A model generated the notes under the pieces. The model worked only from the letters and a program-made list of their open reading frames with translations. It made no database searches and was not told the origin of the DNA. From Limoniibacter endophyticus (lineage in GTDB: Bacteria; Pseudomonadota; Alphaproteobacteria; Rhizobiales; Rhizobiaceae), in the NCBI RefSeq assembly GCF_014652835.1, contig NZ_BMZO01000001.1:62001-126000 (forward strand): a DNA stretch of 64,000 nucleotides. Direction: 5' to 3'. Every line of letters starts with the position of its first letter. Position 1 is the stretch's first letter. The position numbers and the translations under genes are program-made. Positions 1 through 11,418 of this stretch are shown here, in pieces.

Positions 1-393
1 TACGTGCCCTCTGATGCTGAACCGTTCATGAACGATCGGCAGAAGACCTATTTTCGGAATAAACTGCTCACGTGGAAGAACGATATTCTGCGTGAAGCGC
101 GTGAGACGCTCGAAGCACTTCAGCGTGAAAACGCCAACCACCCCGACCTTGCAGATCGCGCTTCCTCCGAAACGGACCGCGCTATCGAGCTGCGTGCCCG
201 TGATCGTCAGCGCAAGCTGATCTCGAAAATCGATGCGGCGATTGCCCGTATCGATGATGGCACCTACGGCTATTGCGAGGAAACGGGCGAACCGATTTCG
301 CTCAAACGCCTTGATGCGCGCCCGATCGCAACCTTGTCGATCGAAGCGCAAGAGCGCCATGAGCGTCGTGAAAAAGTCTATCGCGACGATTGA
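1..393 (+). CDS. dksA: DksA/TraR-family RNA polymerase-binding protein (5' end outside window)
   Basis: RNA polymerase secondary-channel regulator that acts with ppGpp in the stringent response. The frame is open to base 1 (Tyr-Val-Pro-Ser...), so the N-terminus lies upstream; the GTG at 4 is probably an internal valine. Visible are the helical coiled-coil region and the C-terminal globular motif around YGYCEETGEPI followed by the RLDARP segment typical of DksA. Only the first of the four usual zinc-ligand cysteines is present (CEET instead of CxxC, SIEA instead of CxxC), so this is a zinc-finger-degenerate DksA of the kind known in alphaproteobacteria. It is followed directly by a strong terminator, so it ends its transcription unit. 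Confidence 0.88.
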   Translation, partial: YVPSDAEPFMNDRQKTYFRNKLLTWKNDILREARETLEALQRENANHPDLADRASSETDRAIELRARDRQRKLISKIDAAIARIDDGTYGYCEETGEPISLKRLDARPIATLSIEAQERHERREKVYRDD

Positions 394-420
394 AATCCGA
401 TAAAGAACTTTCCCATTACC

Positions 421-452
421 AAGGCTGCGTTCTTCGGATCGCAGCCTTTTTT
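421..452 (+). terminator. Rho-independent terminator of dksA
   Basis: A 9-bp perfect stem (421-429 with 440-448) and a 10-nt loop are followed by a run of T to 452. It lies 27 bases after the dksA stop and before the convergent FliO-like gene. Confidence 0.85.
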
Positions 453-468
453 ATAGATTGGGGGAAGC

Positions 469-1242
469 CTAGTTGCGGCCCTTCGCGAGATCATCGAGAA
501 ACCGCTGCATTTCCGCATCAATGGCGTCACGGTCGCTCGCGGGTCCTGTCGCGGGTTGCGATGACTGGGGCTCAGCCTTCTGTGCCGGTTCGCTCAGAGG
601 CACCGGCGCAAAGTCCAGGCTCAGTTCCGACAAACGTCCCGATGCGCCTTGCGCTGGCGAAAGCGCAGGCGCAAGCTCGTCTGGTTGCGGATCGCGTTGC
701 GGCGCGGCGGAAACGGGGACCGTCTCGCCCATCGGATGAGCGCTCGCCAGGGCTGAGGCTGGCTCGACCCTCGCTGGCACCTCCGGGTTGCGACGCGGTT
801 CCGTCCCAGAAAGAGGCGTAGGTGCAGCAATCGGTGCCGCCGCGACAGGTGGCTGAGCGGGCCTGACTGGCACCGGTTCACGCAACGGGGCGGGCGCAGG
901 AGCAGGAGCCGCCTGAACGGGTTGGCTTTGTGCCCTGCGGGCGTGACCTGCGCGATCTATACCGCTCTCCACCACTAGGTCGTTCGCCCCGCCGACCAGC
1001 ACCAGATGCTCTACATCGTCGCGTCGCATCAGAACGAAAGAGCGCTGGTCGTCCAGATGGCTGATTTCGATTACCGAGAGGCGATTGCGTCGAGTGCTGT
1101 CTTGCGTGCCGCGGCGAACTGTACCGCCCTTGCGTTTGCGCAGCAAAAAAACCACGATAAAGAAAAGAACCAGCGCGCCGAGCGTGCCAGCAATGCCAAG
1201 CACATATTGTTGCCCGGCGGCGGTTTGCAGCCATTCGGCCAT
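469..1242 (-). CDS. FliO/MopB-like flagellar biosynthesis protein, proline/alanine-rich tail
   Basis: A 257-residue protein with one membrane span near residues 14-34 (GIAGTLGALVLFFIVVFLL), a basic stop-transfer stretch (RKRKGG), and then a small domain with LSVIEISHLDDQRSFVLMRRD and HLVLVGG. That pattern matches FliO, a membrane accessory factor of the flagellar type III export gate that helps FliP assemble. The rest is a long low-complexity Pro/Ala-rich cytoplasmic tail, ending in a short helical segment (DAEMQRFLDDLAKG). A GAGG-type ribosome site precedes the ATG at 1242. It stands alone, with no other flagellar genes in the window. Other single-span proteins with Pro/Ala tails are possible, so the name is probable rather than certain. 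Confidence 0.62.
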   Translation of the reverse strand: MAEWLQTAAGQQYVLGIAGTLGALVLFFIVVFLLRKRKGGTVRRGTQDSTRRNRLSVIEISHLDDQRSFVLMRRDDVEHLVLVGGANDLVVESGIDRAGHARRAQSQPVQAAPAPAPAPLREPVPVRPAQPPVAAAPIAAPTPLSGTEPRRNPEVPARVEPASALASAHPMGETVPVSAAPQRDPQPDELAPALSPAQGASGRLSELSLDFAPVPLSEPAQKAEPQSSQPATGPASDRDAIDAEMQRFLDDLAKGRN

Positions 1243-1526
1243 GGAGTCCTCACTGGATAATCTTCGTCCGCCTTATGCGAACTGCTGCTTCGATCATACA
1301 AAAGTCGGGGCTTAAGACGCAACTGAGGAGAGTTTGTGTTCAATTCTGTCTGTTTGTGCAGCATGCATGAGGGACGCGCAGGTGACGAATCGTATTCCAA
1401 TAGGCTAGTACTGCGGGAACGATCGACTTGATCTGGTATATCCGGGCGTGACCGATGCGATGTGCCAAAGATTGGCGAATGAATGATTTCTTGTGCTGAA
1501 GGGCTGCATTTTTGAAGGATCGCGGC

Positions 1527-4097
1527 ATGGCGAATGATGGCTCGCACGACTTTTATCCTGCGCCGGTGGTCGATCATGCGGGCGGGAGCAGGGTCATTCG
1601 CCGTCTTATGTTCTTTGCGATCTTCCTCGGCCTCCTGACGCTGGCGCTCGGATTGTTTCGCGACCAGTTGGGCGAACGAGTCTTGCTGGGTATCCTCGGC
1701 CTCCTGGCGATGGTGGGGGTAGGCTATCTCTTTGCCTCGGCCATCGGGTTCCTGCAGATCGCACCGAGCGAGACGTCGGATCATCTGGCTAAATCCTTGG
1801 TCAATTCCATGGATTTCGGCTTGATCGTCACCGATACGTCGGGGCGTATCATATATGCCAACCGCGCCTATGCCGAGATGACCGGCGCTACGGGACTGAC
1901 CGATCTGCGAACGATCGAAACTCTGCTCGCAGATGTGCCCGAGGCCGCTGCAACCATCCAGCGTATTTCCCTCATGCTACGCGATGGCAAGGCAAGCGAC
2001 GGCGAGTTTCGCGTCGCGGGAAGCCTCGACAATAACCCTTCATCAGGCGCGCGGTGGTATAGGCTGCGCGCGAGGCCGTTCCGCTCTCCCGACCATTCCG
2101 AACCGTTGCAGGCGTGGGAACTTGCCGACATCTCGACAGAACGCGCCGAACAGGAGCGTTTCTTCCTGGATCTGCAAAAGGCGATAGATCATCTCGATCA
2201 TGCCCCGACAGGCTTTCTGGCCGCAAATGCTGAAGGCCGAATTACCTATCTCAACGCCACTCTTGCGGATTGGCTGGGTTACGACCTCGCGAGCTTTACG
2301 AGCGGCTCGTTGCGCATTGCTGATTTTGTCGCCGGTGAGGGCGCGTCTCTCATTCGCTCCGTGAAAGCTGATCCGGGAACGACGAGAACCGCTACGCTCG
2401 ATCTCGACATGATGACGGCAAGTGGCAAGGCACTTCCCGTTCGCTTCCTGCACCGCGTAACGACGAGCCGCGATGGCCAGCACGGCATGACGCGCAGTAT
2501 TGTGCTGAACCGCGAGACGGGCGAGGACGCATCTGCGGAACTACGTGCTTCGGAGACACGCTTCACGCGCTTCTTCAATTCCACCCCCATGGCCATCGCC
2601 AGCGTTGATAGGTCCGGCCGCATTTTGCGCACCAATGCGCCCTTCCTGTCGCTGTTTGGCGGCGTGGTCGATGCGGATGCGCTTGAACGCAAAATTCGCA
2701 TGGACCAGGTGGTGCATGAGCGTGACCGGGCGGCATTCGCTACCGCGCTCGAGAAAGCAAAGGCTCGGCAGGCCGAGATTGCGCCGATCGAAACAGTAAT
2801 GCCGGATAATGAAGAGCGTCACATGCGCTTCTACGTCAGCCCCATCGTCGATGATGGGCGCGACGAAGCGGATGAGGGCGCGATCGTTTATGCCGTCGAG
2901 ACGACGGAGCAAAAGGCGCTTGAAGCCCAAATGGCGCAGAGTCAGAAAATGCAGGCGGTCGGCCAGCTCGCCGGAGGCATCGCGCATGATTTCAACAACG
3001 TACTGACAGCCATCATCATGGCGGCCGATCTCCTGCTGGCGAACCACCGTCCGTCGGATTCCTCCTTCCCCGACATTATGAATATCAAGCAGAACGCCAA
3101 TCGTGCCGCTTCGCTGGTGCGGCAGCTTCTCGCCTTCTCGCGCCGCCAGACTCTGCGTCCGCAGGTGCTTAATTTGACTGATGTACTTGCCGACCTGCGC
3201 ATGCTTCTAACGCGGCTCGTCGGCACCGAAATCTCGCTCAAGGTCGAGCACGGGCAGGATATTTGGCCAATCCGGGCAGATATTGGACAGTTCGAGCAGG
3301 TCGTCGTCAATCTTGCCGTCAACGCGCGTGATGCCATGCCCGACGGTGGCGCAATCGCCATCCGTACCCGCAATATCCTTCAATCCGAGGTGCCATCCTT
3401 CCAGTATCGGGAACTGGAGCCCGGTGACTACGTGCTGATCGAGGTTGCCGATACGGGGACCGGCATTGCGCCAGACGTTCTGAAAAAAATATTCGAACCG
3501 TTCTTCACGACGAAGGATGTGGGCAAAGGCACCGGCCTCGGACTTTCCATGGTCTACGGTATTATCAAACAGACGGGCGGCTTCATCTTCTGTGAATCGG
3601 AGCTCGGGGCCGGTACCACCTTCCGTATTTTTCTGCCGCGCCATGTTCCGGAAGTGAAGGCGGATATGTCCGCTGCCGCCGAAACCACGGCTGCACAGAA
3701 GGAAAAGGGCAAGGATCTCTCCGGCTCCGCGCATGTGCTGCTGGTCGAAGACGAGGACGCGGTGCGCATGGGCGGCGTGCGTGCGCTGACCTCGCGAGGC
3801 TATACTGTCCATGAAGCCTCTTCCGGCGTCGAGGCGCTGGAAATCTTCCACGAGCTGGACGGGGCGATCGATATTGTCGTTTCGGACGTCGTCATGCCTG
3901 AGATGGATGGTCCGACGCTGCTCGGCGAACTGCGCAAGGCTCGTCCCGATATCAAGTTTATCTTCGTTTCCGGCTATGCCGAAGACGCGTTCGCGAAAAA
4001 TCTGCCTGCCGATGCGCAGTTCGGCTTCCTGCCCAAGCCGTTCTCGCTCAAGCAACTCGCGACTGTGGTCAAGGAAATGCTGGAAAAGGAAGAGTAG
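1527..4097 (+). CDS. cckA: Hybrid sensor histidine kinase CckA, cell-cycle phosphorelay
   Basis: Membrane-bound hybrid kinase that in alphaproteobacteria feeds phosphate through ChpT to CtrA and CpdR, controlling cell-cycle and envelope genes. I start it at the ATG at 1527, preceded by AAGGAT, rather than the upstream TTG at 1512; this gives 856 residues. Order of domains: two membrane spans within the first 80 residues, PAS-like repeats to about residue 460, HisKA with the phospho-acceptor His487 in GGIAHDFNN, and an HATPase with N box ([10 protein letters not shown]), G1 (DTGTGIAP), F box (FEPFFTTK) and G2 (GTGLGLSM). A C-terminal receiver domain follows, with Asp787 in DVVMPEMDG. The whole phosphorelay core is intact. 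It is transcribed alone, and a GAATC (CcrM-type methylation) site lies upstream at 1387. Confidence 0.95.
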   Translation: MANDGSHDFYPAPVVDHAGGSRVIRRLMFFAIFLGLLTLALGLFRDQLGERVLLGILGLLAMVGVGYLFASAIGFLQIAPSETSDHLAKSLVNSMDFGLIVTDTSGRIIYANRAYAEMTGATGLTDLRTIETLLADVPEAAATIQRISLMLRDGKASDGEFRVAGSLDNNPSSGARWYRLRARPFRSPDHSEPLQAWELADISTERAEQERFFLDLQKAIDHLDHAPTGFLAANAEGRITYLNATLADWLGYDLASFTSGSLRIADFVAGEGASLIRSVKADPGTTRTATLDLDMMTASGKALPVRFLHRVTTSRDGQHGMTRSIVLNRETGEDASAELRASETRFTRFFNSTPMAIASVDRSGRILRTNAPFLSLFGGVVDADALERKIRMDQVVHERDRAAFATALEKAKARQAEIAPIETVMPDNEERHMRFYVSPIVDDGRDEADEGAIVYAVETTEQKALEAQMAQSQKMQAVGQLAGGIAHDFNNVLTAIIMAADLLLANHRPSDSSFPDIMNIKQNANRAASLVRQLLAFSRRQTLRPQVLNLTDVLADLRMLLTRLVGTEISLKVEHGQDIWPIRADIGQFEQVVVNLAVNARDAMPDGGAIAIRTRNILQSEVPSFQYRELEPGDYVLIEVADTGTGIAPDVLKKIFEPFFTTKDVGKGTGLGLSMVYGIIKQTGGFIFCESELGAGTTFRIFLPRHVPEVKADMSAAAETTAAQKEKGKDLSGSAHVLLVEDEDAVRMGGVRALTSRGYTVHEASSGVEALEIFHELDGAIDIVVSDVVMPEMDGPTLLGELRKARPDIKFIFVSGYAEDAFAKNLPADAQFGFLPKPFSLKQLATVVKEMLEKEE

Positions 4098-4229
4098 GGC
4101 CGGGTTTTTGCCGCATTGTCGGCTATCTGTCCGGATCAGTGAGTGGCCGCGATTCGCCGGCTGTTGAAGAAGTGGGTGGGAAAAACCACGACGCGACCAG
4201 CTTTCCGGTCGCTATACGGAGAGGATTAA

Positions 4230-4889
4230 ATGACCAAGAAAATCATGGCCGCGCTTATCGCCGGCACCATGCTGGCGGGCTGCACCACCGATCCTTACAC
4301 TGGTGAGCAGAAAATGTCGAAGACGGCTGGCGGCGCAGCATTGGGCGCAGGACTCGGCGCACTTGCGGGACTTGCAGTTGGTGGCTCGAGTAACGCGCAG
4401 CGTAACGCCGTTCTGATCGGCGCCGGCATCGGCGCGCTGAGCGGTGGGGCCATCGGCAACTACATGGATCGCCAAGAAAACGAACTGCGTGCACAGCTCC
4501 AGGGTACTGGTGTTTCGGTGACCCGTAATGGCGATCAGATCATCCTGAACATGCCATCCAACGTAACCTTCAACGTCGATCAGGATGCCGTTCGTCCTGA
4601 TTTCTACAATACGTTGAATTCGGTTTCGCTGGTTCTGAAGAAGTTCAACCAGACGCTCGTCGATGTCTATGGGCATACGGATTCCACCGGCAGCGCCAAT
4701 TATAATCAGGCGCTTTCACAGCGTCGCGCTTCGTCGGTTGCCAATTATCTCGGCGCTCAGGGCATTGATCCGCGTCGCTTCAATATTATCGGCTTCGGTC
4801 AGGACCGTCCGATCGCTTCCAACGCGACGGAAGAGGGACGCGCGCAGAACCGCCGCGTCGAAATTCAGCTTTCGCCGATCACCCAGTAA
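4230..4889 (+). CDS. OmpA-family outer-membrane lipoprotein with glycine-zipper segment
   Basis: A 219-residue lipoprotein. The signal peptide ends in a lipobox (TMLAGC, lipidated Cys17). A Gly/Ala-rich glycine-zipper segment follows at about residues 33-75 (AALGAGLGALAGLAVGG), and then an OmpA-like peptidoglycan-binding domain from about 110 to 219 with VYGHTDSTGS, ALSQRRASSVANYL and GAQNRRVEI-type motifs. It probably tethers the outer membrane to peptidoglycan, as in the YiaD type. It is not the short Pal/Omp16 protein, because it carries the zipper region and lacks a Tol-cluster context. Monocistronic: 132 bases after cckA, with a strong bidirectional terminator downstream. Confidence 0.88.
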   Translation: MTKKIMAALIAGTMLAGCTTDPYTGEQKMSKTAGGAALGAGLGALAGLAVGGSSNAQRNAVLIGAGIGALSGGAIGNYMDRQENELRAQLQGTGVSVTRNGDQIILNMPSNVTFNVDQDAVRPDFYNTLNSVSLVLKKFNQTLVDVYGHTDSTGSANYNQALSQRRASSVANYLGAQGIDPRRFNIIGFGQDRPIASNATEEGRAQNRRVEIQLSPITQ

Positions 4890-4916
4890 GTCTTCCGTTC
4901 TTGTCGACGTGATAAT

Positions 4917-4953
4917 AAAAAGCCGCCGAACGTTTGGTTCGGCGGCTTTTTTG
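4917..4953. terminator. Bidirectional terminator between the OmpA lipoprotein gene and psuG
   Basis: An 11-bp perfect GC-rich stem (4921-4931 with 4937-4947) is flanked by A-run and T-run, so it can end both the plus-strand lipoprotein transcript and the convergent psuK-psuG transcript. Confidence 0.9.
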
Positions 4954-4973
4954 TTCGCTTGTCTCCCGACGGG

Positions 4974-5900
4974 TCAGTTCAACAGCGCGGCGGCGATCTT
5001 GGCTGCGAGGCGGGCGTTGTTCTCAACGAGAGCGATATTTGTCTTCAGGCTGCGGCCATCGGTGATCTCCAGCATCTTGCCGAGAAGATAGGGCGTTACG
5101 TTCTTGCCGGAAATATTGTCGGCGCGGGCCATATCCTGTGCCTTCGAAATATAGCCGGCCATTTCTTCGACGGGGATTTCATCTTCTGCCGGAACGGGAT
5201 TGGCAATCAGCATGCCGCCGGAAAGTTCGAGCGCCTGGCGGGTCTTGAAGAAGCGCGCGATTGCCTGAGCGTCGTCAAGGCGCAAAGGGGCCTTGTGGGG
5301 CGAGCGGCGCGACCAGAATGCCGGCATCACGTCCGAGCCATACGCAACGACCGGGACGCCGCGCGTTTCAAGAACCTCAAGCGTTTTCGGAATGTCGAGA
5401 ATGGCTTTCGCGCCGGCCGAAACGACGATTACGTCTGTTTGCGCCAATTCATCGAGGTCGGCAGAAATATCGAAGCTTAATTCGGCGCCCTGATGCACGC
5501 CGCCAATCCCGCCGGTAGCGAAGACCGTGATCCCGGCCCGTGCGGCTGCAATCATCGTCGCTGCGACGGTCGTACCGCCTGTCTTCTTTTCGGAAAGCGC
5601 GAAACCGAGATCAGCGCGCGACAGCTTCATCACATCCTTGGCCTGTGCAAGCGCGTCCAGCTCTTGCGAAGTCAGGCCCACCTTGAGAACGCCATCGACA
5701 ATGGCAATGGTTGCCGGCATGGCGCCCTCGGCGCGAATGATTTCCTCGACCTTGCGCGCCATGCGGGCATTTTCGGGAAAGGGCATGCCGTGAGTGATAA
5801 TCGTGCTTTCGAGCGCGACGACAGGCCTCCCGCGCTTCAAGGCATCGGCAACGTCTGCGTTGATATCGAGGAGGGCGTTGGGGATGTTTTTTAATGTCAT
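4974..5900 (-). CDS. psuG: Pseudouridine-5'-phosphate glycosidase
   Basis: Cleaves pseudouridine 5'-phosphate to uracil and ribose 5-phosphate, the second step in pseudouridine salvage. The 308-residue protein (starting at the ATG at 5900, with GAGAGGG upstream) covers the full family: VVALESTIITHGMPFPEN near the start, KTGGTTVAATM, FATGGIGGVHQGAE, VSAGAKAILDIPKTLEVLE and GVPVVAYG are the hallmark motifs. The upstream in-frame extension to 5981 lies inside psuK and is not used. It begins 13 bases after the psuK stop, so the two form one operon. Confidence 0.95.
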   Translation of the reverse strand: MTLKNIPNALLDINADVADALKRGRPVVALESTIITHGMPFPENARMARKVEEIIRAEGAMPATIAIVDGVLKVGLTSQELDALAQAKDVMKLSRADLGFALSEKKTGGTTVAATMIAAARAGITVFATGGIGGVHQGAELSFDISADLDELAQTDVIVVSAGAKAILDIPKTLEVLETRGVPVVAYGSDVMPAFWSRRSPHKAPLRLDDAQAIARFFKTRQALELSGGMLIANPVPAEDEIPVEEMAGYISKAQDMARADNISGKNVTPYLLGKMLEITDGRSLKTNIALVENNARLAAKIAAALLN

Positions 5901-5913
5901 GACGGGAACCCTC

Positions 5914-6876
5914 TCAGGCGTTTTGAAGAATGCGGATCTGACCAATCCTGGCAAGGCTTGGCGCGAAAATTTCAGGCGCAAGGTTCGGGACCGCCTTGTC
6001 GCTTGCTATGGTTATGGTTGCGGCGGCAAGTCCCTCGCGTGCGGCCCTAAAGAAGGACAGGCCGCGCATCAGACCGGCAATTGCCGTGCCGGCGAGAGAA
6101 TCACCCGCCCCGGTGACATCAACGACGGTCGCATCCTTTGCCGGTGCGATTTCCGCAATTTCGTGAGCATCGAAGACAATCGCGGGGTGTGCGCCATTGG
6201 TGATTACCGCGCGGCGGATGCCGACATTGCGAAGAGCCGCAACAGTCCCAGCTGCTTCCACCGGGGCATCAGGGCAAAGCGCAGCCACTTCGCAGCGATT
6301 GAGAAACAGGCCATCAAAGGCAGTCAGGTAGGGAAGGGCGCGTACGACTTTGGCTGGCGAAATGGCGATTAGATAAAGCGGCTTTTCGTTTCGAGCTGCC
6401 TGCTGGACGACGCTCTCCAGCGCCGGAGATGGAAGGTTCGCATCGACCAGGACCGAATTGGCTTCTTCTATACGCTCGACCACATGGCGACGGCGCAGCT
6501 GACGGGCGAAGCAGCTGTCATAGATCGCCATGTCGGCAAGCCCGACCAGAAGATCGCCGTTCTGATCCAAAACAGCCGTATAGCTTGCTGTCCGGCGATC
6601 CAGAAATACAGCGCTATGGTCGGAAATGTTCCAGTCTGCCAGGGCAGCGGCGACACTTTCGCCTGCCTGATCTCCGCCGCGGACCGATAAAACGCCGCCG
6701 CGGCAACCGCGCTGAACCGCCGAGCGCATTGCATTGAACATCCCGCCACCAATATCCTCGGTCACGGCGCCAGGGTTCGAGGCTGCCGGTATATAGCTAT
6801 CCAACAGTCGACCACGCCTGTCTATATGTGCGCCGCCGATACCCAGCAACAAGGGATTCACCCAGATCTCCATCAT
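5914..6876 (-). CDS. psuK: PfkB-family sugar kinase, likely pseudouridine kinase
   Basis: A 320-residue ribokinase-fold enzyme. The GGG motif near the N-terminus (EDIGGGMFNAM) and the C-terminal catalytic motif DVTGAGDSLAGTA (anion hole and catalytic Asp) are intact. Position directly upstream of psuG strongly suggests that it phosphorylates pseudouridine for that enzyme, giving a complete two-step salvage route. Other PfkB substrates (ribose, adenosine) cannot be excluded from sequence alone. The start at 6876 (ATG-ATG) lies about 260 bases from the divergent recA, so the two share the intergenic region. Confidence 0.85.
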   Translation of the reverse strand: MMEIWVNPLLLGIGGAHIDRRGRLLDSYIPAASNPGAVTEDIGGGMFNAMRSAVQRGCRGGVLSVRGGDQAGESVAAALADWNISDHSAVFLDRRTASYTAVLDQNGDLLVGLADMAIYDSCFARQLRRRHVVERIEEANSVLVDANLPSPALESVVQQAARNEKPLYLIAISPAKVVRALPYLTAFDGLFLNRCEVAALCPDAPVEAAGTVAALRNVGIRRAVITNGAHPAIVFDAHEIAEIAPAKDATVVDVTGAGDSLAGTAIAGLMRGLSFFRAAREGLAAATITIASDKAVPNLAPEIFAPSLARIGQIRILQNA

Positions 6877-6997
6877 GCAAATTCACAAACGCGGCCGCTT
6901 AATTCCCGGCGCGAGCGATTCGTGTTATGGCGCAATCTTTCTCCCGGCGCAAAGTCACCCGTTAAAAAAGTCGCAAACATTACCGCCGGGGATCATG

Positions 6998-7077
6998 GAA
7001 CAAGAAAAGAACAAAAAATGAAACCATGGAGATTTCAATAGGTTGTTCCTCTTGCGCTATAAGAACAAAAAGAGTAC
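6998..7077. promoter_or_regulatory. LexA (SOS) boxes upstream of recA
   Basis: A perfect alphaproteobacterial LexA box, GAAC-N7-GAAC, lies at 6998-7012 (spacer aagaaaa). A second, one-mismatch copy, GAAC-N7-GTAC, lies at 7063-7077. Both are between psuK and the recA start at 7136, the expected place for LexA repression of recA. Confidence 0.85.
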
Positions 7078-7135
7078 ACATCGAAAGGGGAAAGTGCAGG
7101 CCAGACCTTCATAGATCATCAGCGGATGTAGTAGA

Positions 7136-8218
<1,083 letters not shown>

Positions 8219-8624
8219 TACCAGAATGCCAATGGTCGCTGGTAATCTGGCGGCCATATTCACCGGGAGAGGTATCCGCGGGCGTTAGGCGGTTGCTGGG
8301 GGGCGTGGGCGGTGAATTCAGCAATGCCCGGGCGGGCCCGGGACTTGCGCCTTTTTGTAAAAACGATTTTTCTTTAAGCGCACAATGCGCTAGATCAGCG
8401 GTCAAATAATCGGGTCGATTGGTCCCGCTCTGAAATGCACCTCTTCGAAAGGTTGCAATGTCGCTTCTGCGAAGCTTCGGGGCAGGTGCTTATTCTTCAT
8501 TGACTTGACGTTGTGCTCTTGAGGCTGCCCAAGGCCAAGCGAGATTTTGCAACGATATTGTTCGGCCCGATAGAAAAATGTTCTACCGCGTGGCGGTACC
8601 TGGAAGCATGATTGAGGCGAGGGC
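8219..8624. other. 406-base gap between recA and alaS
   Basis: No convincing gene. The open frames on either strand are short, lack family features and overlap the alaS start region. A GC-rich palindrome (8327-8342, CCCGGG repeated around CGGG), followed after 9 bases by CTTTTT, may be a weak recA terminator. Tandem TTGAC motifs near 8500-8512 could be part of an alaS promoter. I see no leader peptide or tRNA-like element. Confidence 0.4.
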
Positions 8625-11276
8625 ATGAGCAGCGTAAACGATATTCGGTCGACCTTTCTCGACTATTACAAGAAAAATGGCCACGAGATCGTTGCCTCCA
8701 GCCCGCTTGTTCCGCGCAACGACCCGACGCTTCTCTTTACCAGCGCCGGCATGGTGCAGTTCAAGAATGTCTTCACCGGCGTGGAAACGCGCGACTACTC
8801 ACGCGCAACCACCGCGCAAAAATGTCTGCGTGCCGGCGGCAAGCACAATGACCTCGACAATGTGGGTTATACGGCGCGCCACCATACCTTCTTCGAGATG
8901 CTGGGTAATTTCTCCTTCGGGGATTATTTCAAGGAAGAGGCGATCTCGTTTGCCTGGAACCTGGTCACCCGCGAATTCGCGCTTCCAAAGGAAAAGCTTC
9001 TCGTTACCGTGTATCATACGGACGATGCCGCCGCTGAGCTCTGGAAGAAAATCGCCGGTCTTTCCGACGACAAGATCATCCGCATCGCCACTTCCGATAA
9101 TTTCTGGGCAGCCGGCGATACGGGTCCATGCGGCCCGTGCTCGGAAATTTTCTTCGATCATGGTGACAAGATTTGGGGCGGACCTCCCGGGTCGGCGGAT
9201 GAAGACGGTGATCGTTTCATCGAGATCTGGAATCTGGTCTTCATGCAATTTGACCAGATGCCGGAAGGACGCATCGATCTGCCACGCCCGTCTATCGACA
9301 CCGGCATGGGGCTCGAACGCATTTCAGCGGTCTTGCAGGGCGTACATGATAATTACGATATCGACCTGTTCCGCGCGCTCATCCGCGCATCGGAGGAGGC
9401 CACCGGCGTTGGCTCGGATAACAAAACGCGCGCAAGCCACCGCGTCATAGCCGATCATCTCCGTGCTTCGAGCTTTCTGATTGCCGATGGCGTCTTGCCG
9501 TCGAATGAGGGCCGCGGCTATGTTCTGCGCCGTATTATGCGCCGCGCCATGCGCCATGCCCAGCTTCTCGGCGCGCAGGAACCGTTGATGCACCGTCTGG
9601 TGTCGACACTCGTACGTGAAATGGGACAGGCCTACCCGGAACTGGTCCGTGGCGAAGCGTTGATCAAGGAAACGCTGGAGCTTGAAGAAAACCGCTTCCG
9701 TAAGACGCTGGCGCGGGGCCTGTCTCTGCTTAACGACGCAACGCAGGATCTGGCAAGCGGTGAAAGCCTCGATGGCGAAACGGCATTCAAGCTTTACGAT
9801 ACGTTCGGTTTCCCGCTCGATCTGACGCAGGATGCGTTGCGTCAACGCAACATCGGCGTTGATGTGGATGGCTTCAATGTGGCGATGGCCAAACAGAAGG
9901 CCGAGGCGAGAGCAAGCTGGGCAGGCTCCGGCGAGGCTGCCACGGAAGCCGTCTGGTTTGGTATCAAGGACGAAGCGGGTTCAACCGAGTTTCTCGGCTA
10001 TGACACGGAAGAGGCCGAAGGCGTGGTGCAGGCCATCGTCAAGGATGGTGCCGTCATTCAATCGGCAAAGGGCGGCGATGAGATTGCCATCGTTTTGAAC
10101 CAGACGCCCTTTTATGCGGAGTCGGGCGGTCAGGTCGGTGATCAAGGCACAATGTCGGCGGATGGCGTTCTTGTTTCCATCAGTGACGTGCAGAAGAAGG
10201 GCGACGGTCTTTTCGTGCATTTTGGCAAGGTCGAGAAGGGCAACCTGGCCAAGGGCACAGGTCTGCAGCTCAAGGTTAATCATGCGCGTCGTGCCAAGAT
10301 CCGCGCCAATCATTCCGCGACCCATCTTTTGCATGAAGCCTTGCGCGAAACCCTCGGAACGCATGTTGCGCAAAAGGGTTCGATGGTTTCACCCGAACGT
10401 CTTCGTTTTGACTTTTCGCACCCAAAGCCGATCTCCAGCGAAGAGCTTGCAGCCGTCGAACAACTGGCGAATGAGATCGTCATGCAGAACACGCCCGTCG
10501 TGACCCGCCTGATGGCCGTCGACGATGCAATCGCGTCCGGTGCCATGGCGCTGTTTGGCGAGAAATATGGCGATGAAGTACGCGTCGTTTCCATGGGGAC
10601 TGCGACGCAGGGCGAGAAGGAAGGCAGGGCCTATTCGGTCGAACTCTGCGGCGGTACGCATGCGCGGGCAACAGGTGATATCGGTCTTATTCGCATCGTT
10701 GCGGAGAATGCGGTGTCGGCTGGAGTCCGTCGGATTGAAGCACTGACGGGAGATACTGCCCGCCGCTATCTCGATGAACAGGACCAGCGGCTCAAGACGA
10801 TCGCGGCCTCACTTAAGGTCTCGGCAGTAGATGCCGCGGAACGCGTTGCCGCCCTCGTCGAAGAACGGCGCAAGCTCGAAAAGGAGCTCGGTGAAGCGCG
10901 TAAGAAGCTGGCCCTGGGAGGTAGCGGACCGGCGGCGGCGAATGCCATAGAAACGGTGAACGGTATCGCGTTTTTGGGTAAGATCGTCGAAGGCGTTCAG
11001 GTCAAGGATCTGAAGCCGCTGGCTGACGATGCCAAGAAATCGGTTGGTTCGGGTGTCGTGGTCTTCATCGGCGGGTCGGAAGGAAAAGCCTCCGTCGTGG
11101 TCGGTGTAACGGATGATCTGACAGCGAAGTTCAGCGCGGTCGATCTTGTGCGTGAAGCCTCTGCGGCACTTGGCAGCCAAGGTGGCGGCGGACGTCCCGA
11201 CATGGCTCAGGCTGGTGGTCCTGATCTTGCCGGTGCGGAAAAGGCCTTGGCGGCGGTGAAAGCCCAACTCGGCTAG
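8625..11276 (+). CDS. alaS: Alanyl-tRNA synthetase
   Basis: Charges tRNA-Ala and edits mischarged Ser/Gly. Full length at 883 residues. N-terminal class II catalytic core: [25 protein letters not shown] (motif 1 region), [26 protein letters not shown] (motif 3). The central editing domain has the zinc-binding HSATHLLH and the CGGTH motif ([15 protein letters not shown]). A coiled coil at about 740-780 leads to the C-Ala/DHHA1 domain with the glycine-rich [16 protein letters not shown] at 8625 with GAGGCGAGGG upstream. Monocistronic; a terminator follows. Confidence 0.98.
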   Translation: MSSVNDIRSTFLDYYKKNGHEIVASSPLVPRNDPTLLFTSAGMVQFKNVFTGVETRDYSRATTAQKCLRAGGKHNDLDNVGYTARHHTFFEMLGNFSFGDYFKEEAISFAWNLVTREFALPKEKLLVTVYHTDDAAAELWKKIAGLSDDKIIRIATSDNFWAAGDTGPCGPCSEIFFDHGDKIWGGPPGSADEDGDRFIEIWNLVFMQFDQMPEGRIDLPRPSIDTGMGLERISAVLQGVHDNYDIDLFRALIRASEEATGVGSDNKTRASHRVIADHLRASSFLIADGVLPSNEGRGYVLRRIMRRAMRHAQLLGAQEPLMHRLVSTLVREMGQAYPELVRGEALIKETLELEENRFRKTLARGLSLLNDATQDLASGESLDGETAFKLYDTFGFPLDLTQDALRQRNIGVDVDGFNVAMAKQKAEARASWAGSGEAATEAVWFGIKDEAGSTEFLGYDTEEAEGVVQAIVKDGAVIQSAKGGDEIAIVLNQTPFYAESGGQVGDQGTMSADGVLVSISDVQKKGDGLFVHFGKVEKGNLAKGTGLQLKVNHARRAKIRANHSATHLLHEALRETLGTHVAQKGSMVSPERLRFDFSHPKPISSEELAAVEQLANEIVMQNTPVVTRLMAVDDAIASGAMALFGEKYGDEVRVVSMGTATQGEKEGRAYSVELCGGTHARATGDIGLIRIVAENAVSAGVRRIEALTGDTARRYLDEQDQRLKTIAASLKVSAVDAAERVAALVEERRKLEKELGEARKKLALGGSGPAAANAIETVNGIAFLGKIVEGVQVKDLKPLADDAKKSVGSGVVVFIGGSEGKASVVVGVTDDLTAKFSAVDLVREASAALGSQGGGGRPDMAQAGGPDLAGAEKALAAVKAQLG

Positions 11277-11300
11277 CACTTCGACACATTGCATCTCGAC

Positions 11301-11335
11301 AATCCCCGTTCGCGAAAGCGTGCGGGGATTTTATT
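11301..11335 (+). terminator. Terminator of alaS
   Basis: An 8-bp stem (11301-11308 with 11323-11330) ends in a short T-rich tract, 24 bases after the alaS stop. Confidence 0.75.
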
Positions 11336-11418
11336 AACGAGGCGATGCACGAGCGCATATTCACGTATGTACGCTGGGCTGGTCGAGTAGGATGATTTGC
11401 CAATTCAACCAGGCGCGT

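Noticed and set aside
390-821. Plus-strand frame of 143 codons
   Set aside because: Overlaps the dksA terminator and runs antisense to the FliO-like gene; low-complexity Arg/Pro/Ala composition and no ribosome site.
8402-8626. Possible 74-residue protein upstream of alaS
   Set aside because: No ribosome site or family features; overlaps the alaS start on the other strand.
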